A stretch of 5,312 bases of DNA from an uncultured Desulfovibrio sp. (GCA_945871415.1 CAMBWG010000176.1:1-5312), one strand, 5' to 3'; shown: positions 1 through 5,231, counted from the first letter of the stretch. Notes: a model not told the origin generated them from the sequence alone. A program made the numbers and translations.

Positions 1-603
1 GCCGGAAGCGCCGGCGCCCGCATTGTAAAAGTGAGTCTGCCGCACACCGATGCCGCCATTGCCACCTACTACATCATCGCCATGGCCGAAGCCAGCTCCA
101 ACCTCGCCCGCTTCGACGGCGTGCGTTACGGTCGCCGGGCGGCCGATGTGCAGAATCTTGCCGATCTTTATGTGCGCTCCCGCAGCGAAGGCTTCGGGCA
201 GGAAGTCAAGCGCCGCATCCTGCTCGGCACCTACGTGCTTTCCTCCGGCTACTATGACGCCTATTACCGCAAGGCCGCGCAGGTGCGCCGCCTCATCCGC
301 GATGAATACAATGCGGCGCTGGCCCAGTGCGACGCCCTGTTCACGCCCGTTTCGCCCGTCACGGCCTGGCCTCTGGGCAGCCGTAATGCCGATCCGCTGC
401 AGTGCTACCTGATGGACGCCTATACCCTGTCCCTCAACCTTGCGGGCCTCCCCGGTCTTGCCCTGCCCGTCGGTCTCGGCGCGGACAGCCGCATGCCCGT
501 GGGTATGCAGCTCATCGGCAAGGCCTTTGACGAAGCGGCCCTGCTGCGCATGGGCCATGCGCTGGAGTCCGTTCTGCCCCGTATCGGCATGCCGACCCTC
601 TAG
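1..603 (+). CDS. gatA: Glutamyl/aspartyl-tRNA amidotransferase subunit A, C-terminal part (5' end outside window)
   Basis: Frame 1 is open from the first base and ends at TAG 601-603, giving the last 200 residues of a family usually about 485-490 long, so roughly 60% is missing to the left. Clear GatA landmarks are the LPHT stretch followed by [20 protein letters not shown] (residues 23-42 of the fragment), [17 protein letters not shown], the FTPVSPVTA segment, and the closing LPVG...[14 protein letters not shown] block. As known for the family, GatA is the amidase that releases ammonia from glutamine. Within cytoplasmic GatCAB, that ammonia is used to convert Glu-tRNA(Gln) or Asp-tRNA(Asn) to the amidated form. 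The Ser-cisSer-Lys catalytic residues would lie in the missing half and cannot be checked. The frame is intact with no sign of decay. An ATG further in (position 82) is not a real start, because homology continues upstream to the edge. No gatB follows. Confidence 0.95.
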   Translation, partial: AGSAGARIVKVSLPHTDAAIATYYIIAMAEASSNLARFDGVRYGRRAADVQNLADLYVRSRSEGFGQEVKRRILLGTYVLSSGYYDAYYRKAAQVRRLIRDEYNAALAQCDALFTPVSPVTAWPLGSRNADPLQCYLMDAYTLSLNLAGLPGLALPVGLGADSRMPVGMQLIGKAFDEAALLRMGHALESVLPRIGMPTL

Positions 604-619
604 AGCCTGTCAACAGTTT

Positions 620-668
620 GGGGGAAGGGAAACCCCTCTGCTGGCGCGAGAGTTGTTTCCCTTCCCCC
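620..668 (+). terminator. Long hairpin after gatA, possible terminator or dispersed palindrome
   Basis: GGGGGAAGGGAAAC (620-633) pairs perfectly with GTTTCCCTTCCCCC (655-668), a 14-bp stem. The intervening bases can form a small inner stem, CTCT 636-639 with AGAG 649-652. It begins 17 nt after the gatA stop, where a terminator would be expected. No T-run follows directly; the downstream bases are C-rich with only short T clusters. It is therefore not a textbook intrinsic terminator and may be a dispersed palindromic element or an mRNA 3'-end stabiliser. Confidence 0.5.
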
Positions 669-717
669 CAAGCCCCCATCCTTTCCCCAGCGCGCTTTTT
701 CAGAGGAGACAGGAGCC

Positions 718-756
718 ATGTCATTCTATCTATTTGAAATAAATTATATTTTATAG
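718..756 (+). other. 12-codon micro-ORF behind a good ribosome-binding sequence (doubtful)
   Basis: ATG at 718 is preceded by GAGGAG at 703-708 (9-nt spacing) and again by AGGAG at 711-715. The frame then runs through very AT-rich codons to TAG 754-756 and would encode MSFYLFEINYIL. The leader looks like the start of a real gene from this GC-rich genome, but the codons do not. It could be the relic of a gene start cut off by later rearrangement, a leader peptide or chance. Evidence for translation is weak. Confidence 0.2.
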
Positions 757-772
757 TCATGTGCTCCAAAGC

Positions 773-844
773 TTTTCAGTTTTAAACATTTTGTGCTTCG
801 AGCCATACGACCTGTCGTTTCGCGGAAAAATACGTTTTTTCCGT
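773..844 (-). repeat. Dispersed ~72-nt repeat, copy 1 (opposite orientation to copy 2)
   Basis: Read on the + strand, this segment aligns end to end with the reverse complement of 2932-3004. The best-preserved part is CCATACGRCCTGTCGTTTCG (803-822 here), followed by an A-run/T-run hairpin, CGGAAAAA 823-830 with TTTTTCCG 836-843. The TTTTCAGTTT end at 773-782 also matches. The inner palindrome that is perfect in copy 2 is degenerate here. No coding function is visible. It resembles a non-autonomous intergenic repeat family. Confidence 0.75.
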
Positions 845-877
845 TCTCTTCGGCCGGGCGGCGCTGTGTGCTGCCTC

Positions 878-906
878 GCATGTTGTCTTTTTCAACGGCA
901 ACATGC
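878..906 (+). other. Hairpin ending in an ATGCTCTAAAAAAA motif
   Basis: GCATGTTG (878-885) pairs with CAACATGC (899-906) across a 13-nt loop. It is followed by TCTA and a run of seven A. The same ATGCTCTAAAAAAA string (903-916) recurs at 3004-3017 beside repeat copy 2, which suggests this hairpin belongs to the same repeat family or marks its other end. On the minus strand the A-run becomes a T-run before the hairpin, so this is not a terminator in that orientation. Confidence 0.45.
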
Positions 907-936
907 TCTAAAAAAAGACGTAGTTCCACCAAGATG

Positions 937-976
937 CACAGGCGGCGCAGAGATACTGCGTCGCCTGTGTCTGTTT
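937..976 (+). terminator. Strong 14-bp hairpin, possible terminator or attenuator upstream of the permease gene
   Basis: CACAGGCGGCGCAG (937-950) pairs with CTGCGTCGCCTGTG (956-969) with a single G-U pair and a 5-nt AGATA loop, followed by TCTGTTTT. This is a stable terminator-like structure with an imperfect T-run. The nearest + strand gene end is over 330 nt upstream, so it may end a small RNA or read-through transcript, or act as an attenuator if the permease promoter lies upstream of it. A competing pairing involving 966-973 and 1000-1007 overlaps its 3' arm. Confidence 0.45.
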
Positions 977-1053
977 TGTGTACAGGAAAGGTCTTTTGAC
1001 AGACACACTGATTCATCGCTCAACCAGTCTTTTCCAATATTTTCGATCTCATA

Positions 1054-1082
1054 TTGATTTTTTCCCTGTGCCGGAGTAGGAT
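1054..1082 (+). promoter_or_regulatory. Candidate sigma-70-type promoter for the lactate permease gene
   Basis: TTGATT (1054-1059) and TAGGAT (1077-1082) are separated by exactly 17 nt, each matching four of six consensus bases, including the important first, second and last bases of the -10 box. Transcription would begin near 1089, giving a leader of about 70 nt before the ATG at 1161. The -10 box lies in a short inverted repeat, AGTAG 1075-1079 with CTACT 1087-1091. Chance matches of this quality occur, so this is only a candidate. Confidence 0.4.
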
Positions 1083-1148
1083 TTTTCTACTATTCTGGAG
1101 TTGCCCGCTTGCGAAGGGGTCGTCTGCGGGGCTCCGCATCCTCAATGT

Positions 1149-1153
1149 GGGAG
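1149..1153 (+). promoter_or_regulatory. Ribosome-binding site that fixes the permease start
   Basis: GGGAG lies 7 nt before the ATG at 1161. The frame is open further upstream to a TTG at 1101, but no comparable site precedes that codon, and the extra 20 residues do not resemble the start of a permease. Confidence 0.75.
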
Positions 1154-1160
1154 AAGCGTC

Positions 1161-2783
1161 ATGCCTTGGGCTCAGCAGTACACACCTGCCGGTAGCTTGT
1201 GGTTGTCCGCTCTGGCGGCAGCCATTCCTCTGATTATCCTTTTCTACATGCTGGCCGTCAGGCAGGCCAAAGGGCATGTCGCCGCCGCCTTCGGTCTGAT
1301 AGGCGCTCTGCTGGTTGCCTTCTTTGTCTGGGGCATGCCCGCCACGCTGGCCGTCAACGCCGTGTTCAACGGCGCGGCCTTCGGCCTCTTCCCCATTGTC
1401 TGGATCGTCATCACGGCCGTCTGGGTCTACAACATGACGGTGGAATCCGGCGAATTTGAAATCATCAAGGACTCGCTGGCCCGCATTACCGACGACCGCC
1501 GCCTGCAGGCCCTTTTCATCGCCTTCGCCTTCTCCGGCTTCCTGGAAGGCACCGCCGGTTTCGGCACGCCCGTGGCCATTGCCGCCGCCATGCTGGTGGG
1601 CCTCGGTTTCTCCCCCCGCTGGGGCGCGGGTATCGCGCTGCTTTCCAACACGGCTCCCGTGGCCTTCGGCGCCATCGGCGTGCCGCTGATCACGGCGGCC
1701 TCCATGTCCGGCCTTGATCAGATGACCGTCACCGCCATCGCCGGCCGTCAGCTCTCCATTCTGGCCATCATCGTGCCGCTGTGGGTCTGTACCGTCATGT
1801 GCGGCTTTACGCGCATGCTGGAAGTGCTGCCCGCCATTCTGGTCAGCGGCGTGGTCTTCGCGGGCGTGCAGTTCGCCGTATCCAACCTCCACGGCCCCAC
1901 CCTGCCCGACATCTTCTCCGCCTTTGCCACCATCATCGCGCTGATCGCCCTGCTCAAGGTCTGGAAGCCCAAGAGCATCTTCCGCTTTGAAAACGACGAA
2001 CCCGTGCAGCATTCTGCGCAGGGTTATCCCACCGGCGCCGTCCTGCGCGCCTGGGCTCCCTATCTGATTCTGGCCGTCTTCGTGTTCTTCTGGGGTCTTT
2101 CCTGGTTCAAGGGCATTCTCAACGGCATCCCCGGCGCGCTCTTTGCCTTCGGCTGGCCCGGTCTTGACGGCAACATCGTCAAGCCCGACGGCACGCCCTA
2201 TGCCGCCAAGTACACCTTCAACTGGCTCTCCGCCGGCGGTACCGCCATCCTGCTCTCCGGCTTCGTTTCCGTGCCGCTCATGCGCGGCTACGGCTTCAAC
2301 CGCGCCGTTGCCTGCCTGTTCCGCACGCTGGTGCAGCTGCGCTTCCCCATCCTGACCATCGCCATGATTCTTGGCCTGGCCTATCTGATGAACTGCTCCG
2401 GCATGAGCTCCACCCTGGGTCTGGCCTTCACCGGCACGGGCGCCTACTTTGCCTTCTTCGCGCCCATCATCGGCTGGCTGGGCGTCTTCCTCACCGGCTC
2501 GGACACCTCCGCCTGCGCCCTGTTCAGCGGCATGCAGAAGGATACCGCCATTGCCGTGGGCATGCGCCCCGAACTGGCCGTTGCCGCCAACGCGGCCGGC
2601 GGCTGCTTCGCCAAGATGGTTTCCCCGCAGTCCCTGTCCGTGGCAACCGCGGCCACCAATACTGTGGGTCAGGAAGGTTCGCTCTTCCGCTTCACCATCG
2701 GCCACAGTATTGCCCTCACCCTCATCCTTGCCGTGCTGACCTATCTCATGGTCGGCCCGCTGTCGTGGCTGCTGCCCGCTTAG
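1161..2783 (+). CDS. lldP: L-lactate permease, LctP/LldP family
   Basis: This 540-residue, strongly hydrophobic protein is close to the usual family length of about 550. It imports lactate (glycolate in some relatives) across the inner membrane with protons, supplying the main electron donor of many sulfate reducers. The N-terminus (MPWAQQYTPAGSLWLSALAA) has the family's typical start. Hallmarks are FLEGTAGFGTPVAIAAAMLV (127-146), LLSNTAPVAFGAIGVPL (160-176), CSGMSSTLGLAFTGTG (412-427), GWLGVFLTGSDTSACALFSG (438-457) and AKMVSPQSLSVATAAT (484-499). Membrane segments cover most of the chain, with a polar loop at about 270-295 between the halves and a final helix near 515-537. ATG 1161 is chosen for its GGGAG site and family-like start. 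It appears monocistronic: a candidate promoter lies upstream, tandem hairpins follow, and inverted repeat copies flank it. No lactate dehydrogenase gene is adjacent. Family assignment is firm; lactate as substrate is inferred from the family. Confidence 0.93.
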   Translation: MPWAQQYTPAGSLWLSALAAAIPLIILFYMLAVRQAKGHVAAAFGLIGALLVAFFVWGMPATLAVNAVFNGAAFGLFPIVWIVITAVWVYNMTVESGEFEIIKDSLARITDDRRLQALFIAFAFSGFLEGTAGFGTPVAIAAAMLVGLGFSPRWGAGIALLSNTAPVAFGAIGVPLITAASMSGLDQMTVTAIAGRQLSILAIIVPLWVCTVMCGFTRMLEVLPAILVSGVVFAGVQFAVSNLHGPTLPDIFSAFATIIALIALLKVWKPKSIFRFENDEPVQHSAQGYPTGAVLRAWAPYLILAVFVFFWGLSWFKGILNGIPGALFAFGWPGLDGNIVKPDGTPYAAKYTFNWLSAGGTAILLSGFVSVPLMRGYGFNRAVACLFRTLVQLRFPILTIAMILGLAYLMNCSGMSSTLGLAFTGTGAYFAFFAPIIGWLGVFLTGSDTSACALFSGMQKDTAIAVGMRPELAVAANAAGGCFAKMVSPQSLSVATAATNTVGQEGSLFRFTIGHSIALTLILAVLTYLMVGPLSWLLPA

Positions 2784-2801
2784 GCTGCACAAGCTCTTTT
2801 T

Positions 2802-2829
2802 CGGATGCCGTCCTGCGGGGCGGCATCCG
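2802..2829 (+). terminator. First hairpin of a tandem pair after the permease gene
   Basis: CGGATGCCG (2802-2810) pairs with CGGCATCCG (2821-2829). The stem can extend by TCC/GGG to 12 bp (one T-G pair) with a TGCG tetraloop. It starts 19 nt after the stop codon. No T-run follows, so it may protect the mRNA 3' end or assist the terminator immediately downstream. Confidence 0.6.
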
Positions 2830-2838
2830 CATCCTCCG

Positions 2839-2870
2839 AAAAGCCCTCCAAATGGAGGGCTTTTTCTTTT
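2839..2870 (+). terminator. Intrinsic terminator of the lactate permease gene
   Basis: GCCCTCC (2843-2849) and GGAGGGC (2854-2860) form a GC-rich stem around an AAAT loop, directly followed by TTTTTCTTTT. The AAAA before the stem can pair with the T-run, lengthening it to 11 bp. This is a textbook Rho-independent terminator about 60 nt past the stop codon. Confidence 0.88.
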
Positions 2871-2931
2871 CCCGTCCCCATCTCCTCCCCGTGCCGTATT
2901 CTCCGCCGCCTGACGATTGCCATTGAAACGT

Positions 2932-3004
2932 ACGGAAAAAACGCGGTTTTTCCCCGAAACGACAGGCCGTATGGTTTGAAATGCAAAGCATTTCAAACTG
3001 AAAA
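2932..3004 (+). repeat. Dispersed ~72-nt repeat, copy 2
   Basis: This is the better-preserved copy of the element at 773-844, in the opposite orientation. It holds an A-run/T-run hairpin (GGAAAAA 2934-2940, TTTTTCC 2947-2953), the conserved CGAAACGACAGGCCGTATGG (2955-2974), and a perfect palindrome in which GTTTGAAATGC (2974-2984) pairs with GCATTTCAAAC (2988-2998) around AAA. Flanking ATGCTCTAAAAAAA at 3004-3017 matches 903-916. It looks like a structured non-coding repeat; no transposase is present in the window. Confidence 0.78.
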
Positions 3005-3065
3005 TGCTCTAAAAAAACGACAGCTGTAAAAAATCCTGACAGTTGTTAATATCAGACAAAAAAGG

Positions 3066-3083
3066 CAGCTCAAACAGCTCAAA
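3066..3083 (+). repeat. Perfect 9-bp tandem direct repeat, possible regulator site
   Basis: CAGCTCAAA occurs twice head to tail (3066-3074 and 3075-3083) in the AT-rich leader about 140-150 nt before the TauE/SafE start. The position would suit binding of a transcription factor near a promoter, but a short tandem duplication can also arise by slippage. Confidence 0.4.
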
Positions 3084-3136
3084 ATACTTTTTCAGTAAAA
3101 TAAACATGTTAAACTAAACACTGGTGATTGTGCAAA

Positions 3137-3223
3137 ATGGAACATTTATTGCTAATAAAAAATATCGTGATGAAGCCGTACCGGGGGGAGGTACGGCAGC
3201 CAAATCCAACGGAGGAGTTATGA
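3137..3223 (+). CDS. 28-codon upstream ORF overlapping the TauE/SafE start (tentative)
   Basis: ATG 3137 opens a frame of 28 codons (MEHLLLIKNIVMKPYRGEVR, then QPNPTEEL) ending at TGA 3221-3223. The stop shares ATGA with the start of the next gene at 3220, an arrangement typical of translational coupling. The codons cover the whole 3175-3197 hairpin and the downstream ribosome-binding site. There is no good ribosome-binding sequence before ATG 3137 (only GGTGA at 3124-3128), and the peptide matches nothing I recognise. It may be a leader peptide controlling the operon or a chance frame. Confidence 0.3.
   Translation: MEHLLLIKNIVMKPYRGEVRQPNPTEEL
3175..3197 (+). promoter_or_regulatory. GC-rich hairpin in the leader of the TauE/SafE operon
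   Basis: GCCGTACC (3175-3182) pairs perfectly with GGTACGGC (3190-3197), presenting a GGGGGGA loop. It sits 22 nt before the ATG at 3220 and leaves the true ribosome-binding site (3211-3217) outside the stem. There is no T-run, so it is not a terminator. The purine loop resembles a Shine-Dalgarno sequence and could attract ribosomes or a regulatory RNA. The effect on expression is inferred. Confidence 0.5.
3211..3217 (+). promoter_or_regulatory. Ribosome-binding site that fixes the TauE/SafE start
   Basis: GGAGGAG ends 2 nt before ATG 3220; the GGAGG core is 4 nt away, slightly short but workable. The frame is open upstream to GTG 3124, which has no such site, and the added 32 residues would be polar and cross the leader hairpin. 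Confidence 0.75.
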
Positions 3224-4485
3224 GCTTCGGCAGAGACTTGTACCACTTTCTCTTGAGCAGCTCCCAGGCCTATGCCAAATGGGATCTGGAAGTCAGTACA
3301 TCCATCATCAAAAACCGCAAAAAACTTTTGATCCTGCTGGCGCTGGCCGCGCCCATTCTGCTGGTCTGCGGCGCGGAAGCCTATGAAGCCCACGAAATGC
3401 TGGGCGGCAAATCCGCCTACGCGCCCGCCTTCTATACGACGACCATCTTCCTGGCCTCCATTGCCGTAGGTCTGGCAGCTGGCCTGATTACCGGCTGTAT
3501 CGGCGCGGGCGGCGGCTTCATCATTACGCCCGCCCTCATGGCCGCCGGCGTCAAGGGTATTCTGGCCGTCGGTACGGACCTGTTCCACATCTTCGCCAAG
3601 GCCATCATGGGCACGACCGTGCACAAGAAGCTGGGCAACGTGTCCGTCAAACTGGCTATCGCATTCCTCGTGGGTTCCGGCGCGGGCACCTTCATCGGCG
3701 GCGCCATCAACAAGGGTCTGTACAACTCCGACCCGCTGCTGTCCGAGCTCTTCATCAGCACCATCTATGCGGTGCTGCTGGGCTTCCTCGGCTTCTACGC
3801 CCTGTTTGACTTCCTCAAGGCTACCCGCGGCAGCAAGGCGGCCCAGAGCAACGACGCTCACGGCGGCAACGTGGGCATGACCGGCATTTCCATGAAATTG
3901 CAGGGCATGCACATTCCGCCCATGATCACCTTTGACGAAGACCTCGTCCCCGGCGGTCGTCGCATTTCCGGCTGGATCATCGCGGCCGGCGGCGCCGTGG
4001 TCGGCATGCTCGCGGCCATCATGGGCGTGGGCGGCGGCTTCGTCACCTTCCCCATGTTCGTGTACATCTTCGGTGTGTCTTCCATGACCACCGTGGGTAC
4101 GGACATCCTGCAGATCATCTTCACGGCCGGTCTGGCTTCCATCGGCCAGTATGCCATTTACGGGTACGTGTTCTACACGCTGGCCGTGGGTATGCTGCTC
4201 GGCTCCCTGCTCGGCATCCAGATCGGCGCTCTGACCACCAAGGTCGTCAAGGGCGTGCACATCCGCGGTTTCTATGCCATCTCCATCATCTCCGGCTTCA
4301 TCAACCGTGCGGCCACCCTGCCCAAGAAGCTTGTGGAAATGGAAGTGCTCGACTGGTCGCCCACGGTCTGCAACTGGATTGAAGAAATCGGCAATGTCGT
4401 CTTCTGGGGCGTCGTCGCCTTCTTCGGAATCTGGGTATTCAGCAAGTTCTTTATGAATCTCGGCAAGCTCAGAGGGGAGGCGTAG
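3220..4485 (+). CDS. TauE/SafE-family (sulfite exporter type) membrane transporter
   Basis: This complete 421-residue protein has the internal duplication of the TauE/SafE (old DUF81) fold. GLAAGLITGCIGAGGGFIIT (84-103) and GAVVGMLAAIMGVGGGFVTF (258-277) are the two matching GxGGGF motifs. Each is followed by a P and then by an (A/T)VGTD motif, at 116-120 and 291-295. About eight to ten membrane segments are visible, including one near 35-54 and a last one near 392-412. A polar loop (about 201-250) separates the halves. The 30-residue amphipathic N-terminal extension and the C-terminal extra segment make it longer than the usual 250-300 residues. The family exports or imports sulfite, sulfonates, sulfoacetate or other small anions; the substrate is not readable here, so no symbol is given. 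It forms an operon with the gene 2 nt downstream and may be controlled by its structured leader. Confidence 0.9.
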   Translation: MSFGRDLYHFLLSSSQAYAKWDLEVSTSIIKNRKKLLILLALAAPILLVCGAEAYEAHEMLGGKSAYAPAFYTTTIFLASIAVGLAAGLITGCIGAGGGFIITPALMAAGVKGILAVGTDLFHIFAKAIMGTTVHKKLGNVSVKLAIAFLVGSGAGTFIGGAINKGLYNSDPLLSELFISTIYAVLLGFLGFYALFDFLKATRGSKAAQSNDAHGGNVGMTGISMKLQGMHIPPMITFDEDLVPGGRRISGWIIAAGGAVVGMLAAIMGVGGGFVTFPMFVYIFGVSSMTTVGTDILQIIFTAGLASIGQYAIYGYVFYTLAVGMLLGSLLGIQIGALTTKVVKGVHIRGFYAISIISGFINRAATLPKKLVEMEVLDWSPTVCNWIEEIGNVVFWGVVAFFGIWVFSKFFMNLGKLRGEA

Positions 4486-4487
4486 TC

Positions 4488-5216
4488 ATGCTCATTCATG
4501 AAAAAGGCCCCTTCATCCGGGGTTCCATCCTGCTGGTTTCGTTCCTTGTCCTGTTCTGCGTCCTGCTGACGCCCGTCATGCACGACGAACACGGCAAGCC
4601 CGTCACCGGCCTGCAATACGCGGATAACGTTTTCAACGAACTCTCCAAGGGTTCCTCCTACTTCATCCCCAGCGTGCGGGAAAGCATCAAGAAGGTTGAA
4701 ACCCTCAACGTCACTATCAACGTCAAGCTGAAGAAGCCCGAACTGGGCGAAACCGCCGTCATGGCTTTCCAGAAGGCCGGTATTCAGGCCAGCTTTGCCG
4801 ACGGCAAGCTGAGCTATCAGGGCAATCTCGGTACGCTGCTGTCTTCGGCCACCGATGACGCGGATCGTCTTTATCACAACGACGACGCCGCTGTTTCCCA
4901 GAAGTACGGCGGTGCGGACGCCCTCAAGGTCGCCCGTGCCTGGTGGTATTCCCTCTCTCCCAGTATCAAGGAACTGCAAAAGCAGGGCCTGATTGCCGAA
5001 GCGCAGGTGGTGGACCAGGTTATCCGCCGCGCCATCGAACCCGGCAACAACTTCTTCAGCGTGACCGCCGTGAAGGTGTCGGATCATATCTGGCTCATGT
5101 CCGGCATGCTGATCTTCTATGTCATCTATACTCTGTGGTACGGCTTCTCCATCTTCGAACTCTTTGAAGGTATCGGCCTTGCCATGACCAAGTCCAAGGT
5201 CAAGCAGGAAGGCTAG
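4488..5216 (+). CDS. Unrecognised protein with membrane anchors at both ends, partner of the TauE/SafE gene
   Basis: This intact 242-residue protein resembles no family I can name. A short charged N-terminus precedes a hydrophobic helix (about 11-30) with no obvious cleavage site, then a polar domain of about 170 residues (31-200), a second helix (about 201-221) and a short basic tail. By the positive-inside rule both ends would be cytoplasmic and the central domain periplasmic. That domain begins with a helical-looking stretch and a lysine-rich beta-like segment (VTINVKLKK, 75-83) and has a WWYSLSPSIKELQKQG region (152-167). There is no haem, Fe-S or lipobox motif; the single Cys (24) lies in the first helix. 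ATG 4488 has GGGGAGG (4474-4480) 7 nt upstream and lies 2 nt after the transporter stop, so the two are almost certainly co-translated. I infer an accessory or sensor subunit of the transporter. The reading frame is secure; the function is unknown. Confidence 0.88.
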   Translation: MLIHEKGPFIRGSILLVSFLVLFCVLLTPVMHDEHGKPVTGLQYADNVFNELSKGSSYFIPSVRESIKKVETLNVTINVKLKKPELGETAVMAFQKAGIQASFADGKLSYQGNLGTLLSSATDDADRLYHNDDAAVSQKYGGADALKVARAWWYSLSPSIKELQKQGLIAEAQVVDQVIRRAIEPGNNFFSVTAVKVSDHIWLMSGMLIFYVIYTLWYGFSIFELFEGIGLAMTKSKVKQEG

Positions 5217-5231
5217 CCCCTCTCCCCTGTC

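Larger units (their letters stand above)
604..1160. other. Intergenic region between gatA and lactate permease gene
   Basis: These 557 nt contain no convincing protein gene: open frames in the region are short, overlap repeats and lack family resemblance. In order it holds a long GC hairpin (620-668), an AT-rich patch (about 720-770) with a 12-codon micro-ORF, a repeat copy (773-844), two further hairpins (878-906 and 937-969) and a promoter-like pair ahead of the permease gene. Base composition changes sharply from the GC-rich coding DNA on both sides. Confidence 0.8.
2784..3219. other. Intergenic region between the permease gene and the TauE/SafE operon
   Basis: The 436 nt contain two terminator-type hairpins (2802-2870), repeat copy 2 (2932-3004), an AT-rich stretch from about 3005 to 3175, a 9-bp tandem repeat (3066-3083), and a 28-codon ORF spanning a GC hairpin just before the next start. 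The promoter of the downstream operon presumably lies in the AT-rich part. I could not pick a convincing -35/-10 pair; TAATAT at 3047-3052 and TAAACT at 3110-3115 are possible -10 boxes without good -35 partners. Confidence 0.75.

Noticed and set aside
1..603. gatA fragment as a pseudogene
   Set aside because: The frame is open from the very first base with homologous residues up to the edge. It is cut by the window, not broken.
996..1025. Promoter based on the perfect TTGACA at 996-1001
   Set aside because: No acceptable -10 box exists at 16-18 nt (GCTCAA, CTCAAC or TCAACC), so on its own it is not a credible promoter, though an activator-dependent one cannot be excluded.
1096..1112. Sigma-54 promoter ahead of lldP (TGG...TTGC)
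   Set aside because: The GG and GC elements are 14 nt apart rather than the required 12, and the bases around them do not fit.
1101..1160. Upstream TTG start for lldP adding 20 residues
   Set aside because: No ribosome-binding site, the residues are unlike permease N-termini, and ATG 1161 has GGGAG at the right distance.
1020..2996. A 658-codon open frame on the minus strand opposite lldP
   Set aside because: Its product is a low-complexity Gly/His/Asp/Glu/Gln mix with no fold, as expected for the antisense of a GC-rich membrane protein gene. The + strand has clear family motifs throughout.
3124..3219. Upstream GTG start for the TauE/SafE gene adding 32 residues
   Set aside because: The added part crosses a GC hairpin and is polar and glycine-rich. 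ATG 3220 follows GGAGGAG and begins with a family-like N-terminus.
3109..4260. A 383-codon minus-strand frame opposite the TauE/SafE gene
   Set aside because: Same Gly/His/Ala/Asp-rich antisense composition, no start site, and it lies over a confidently identified transporter.
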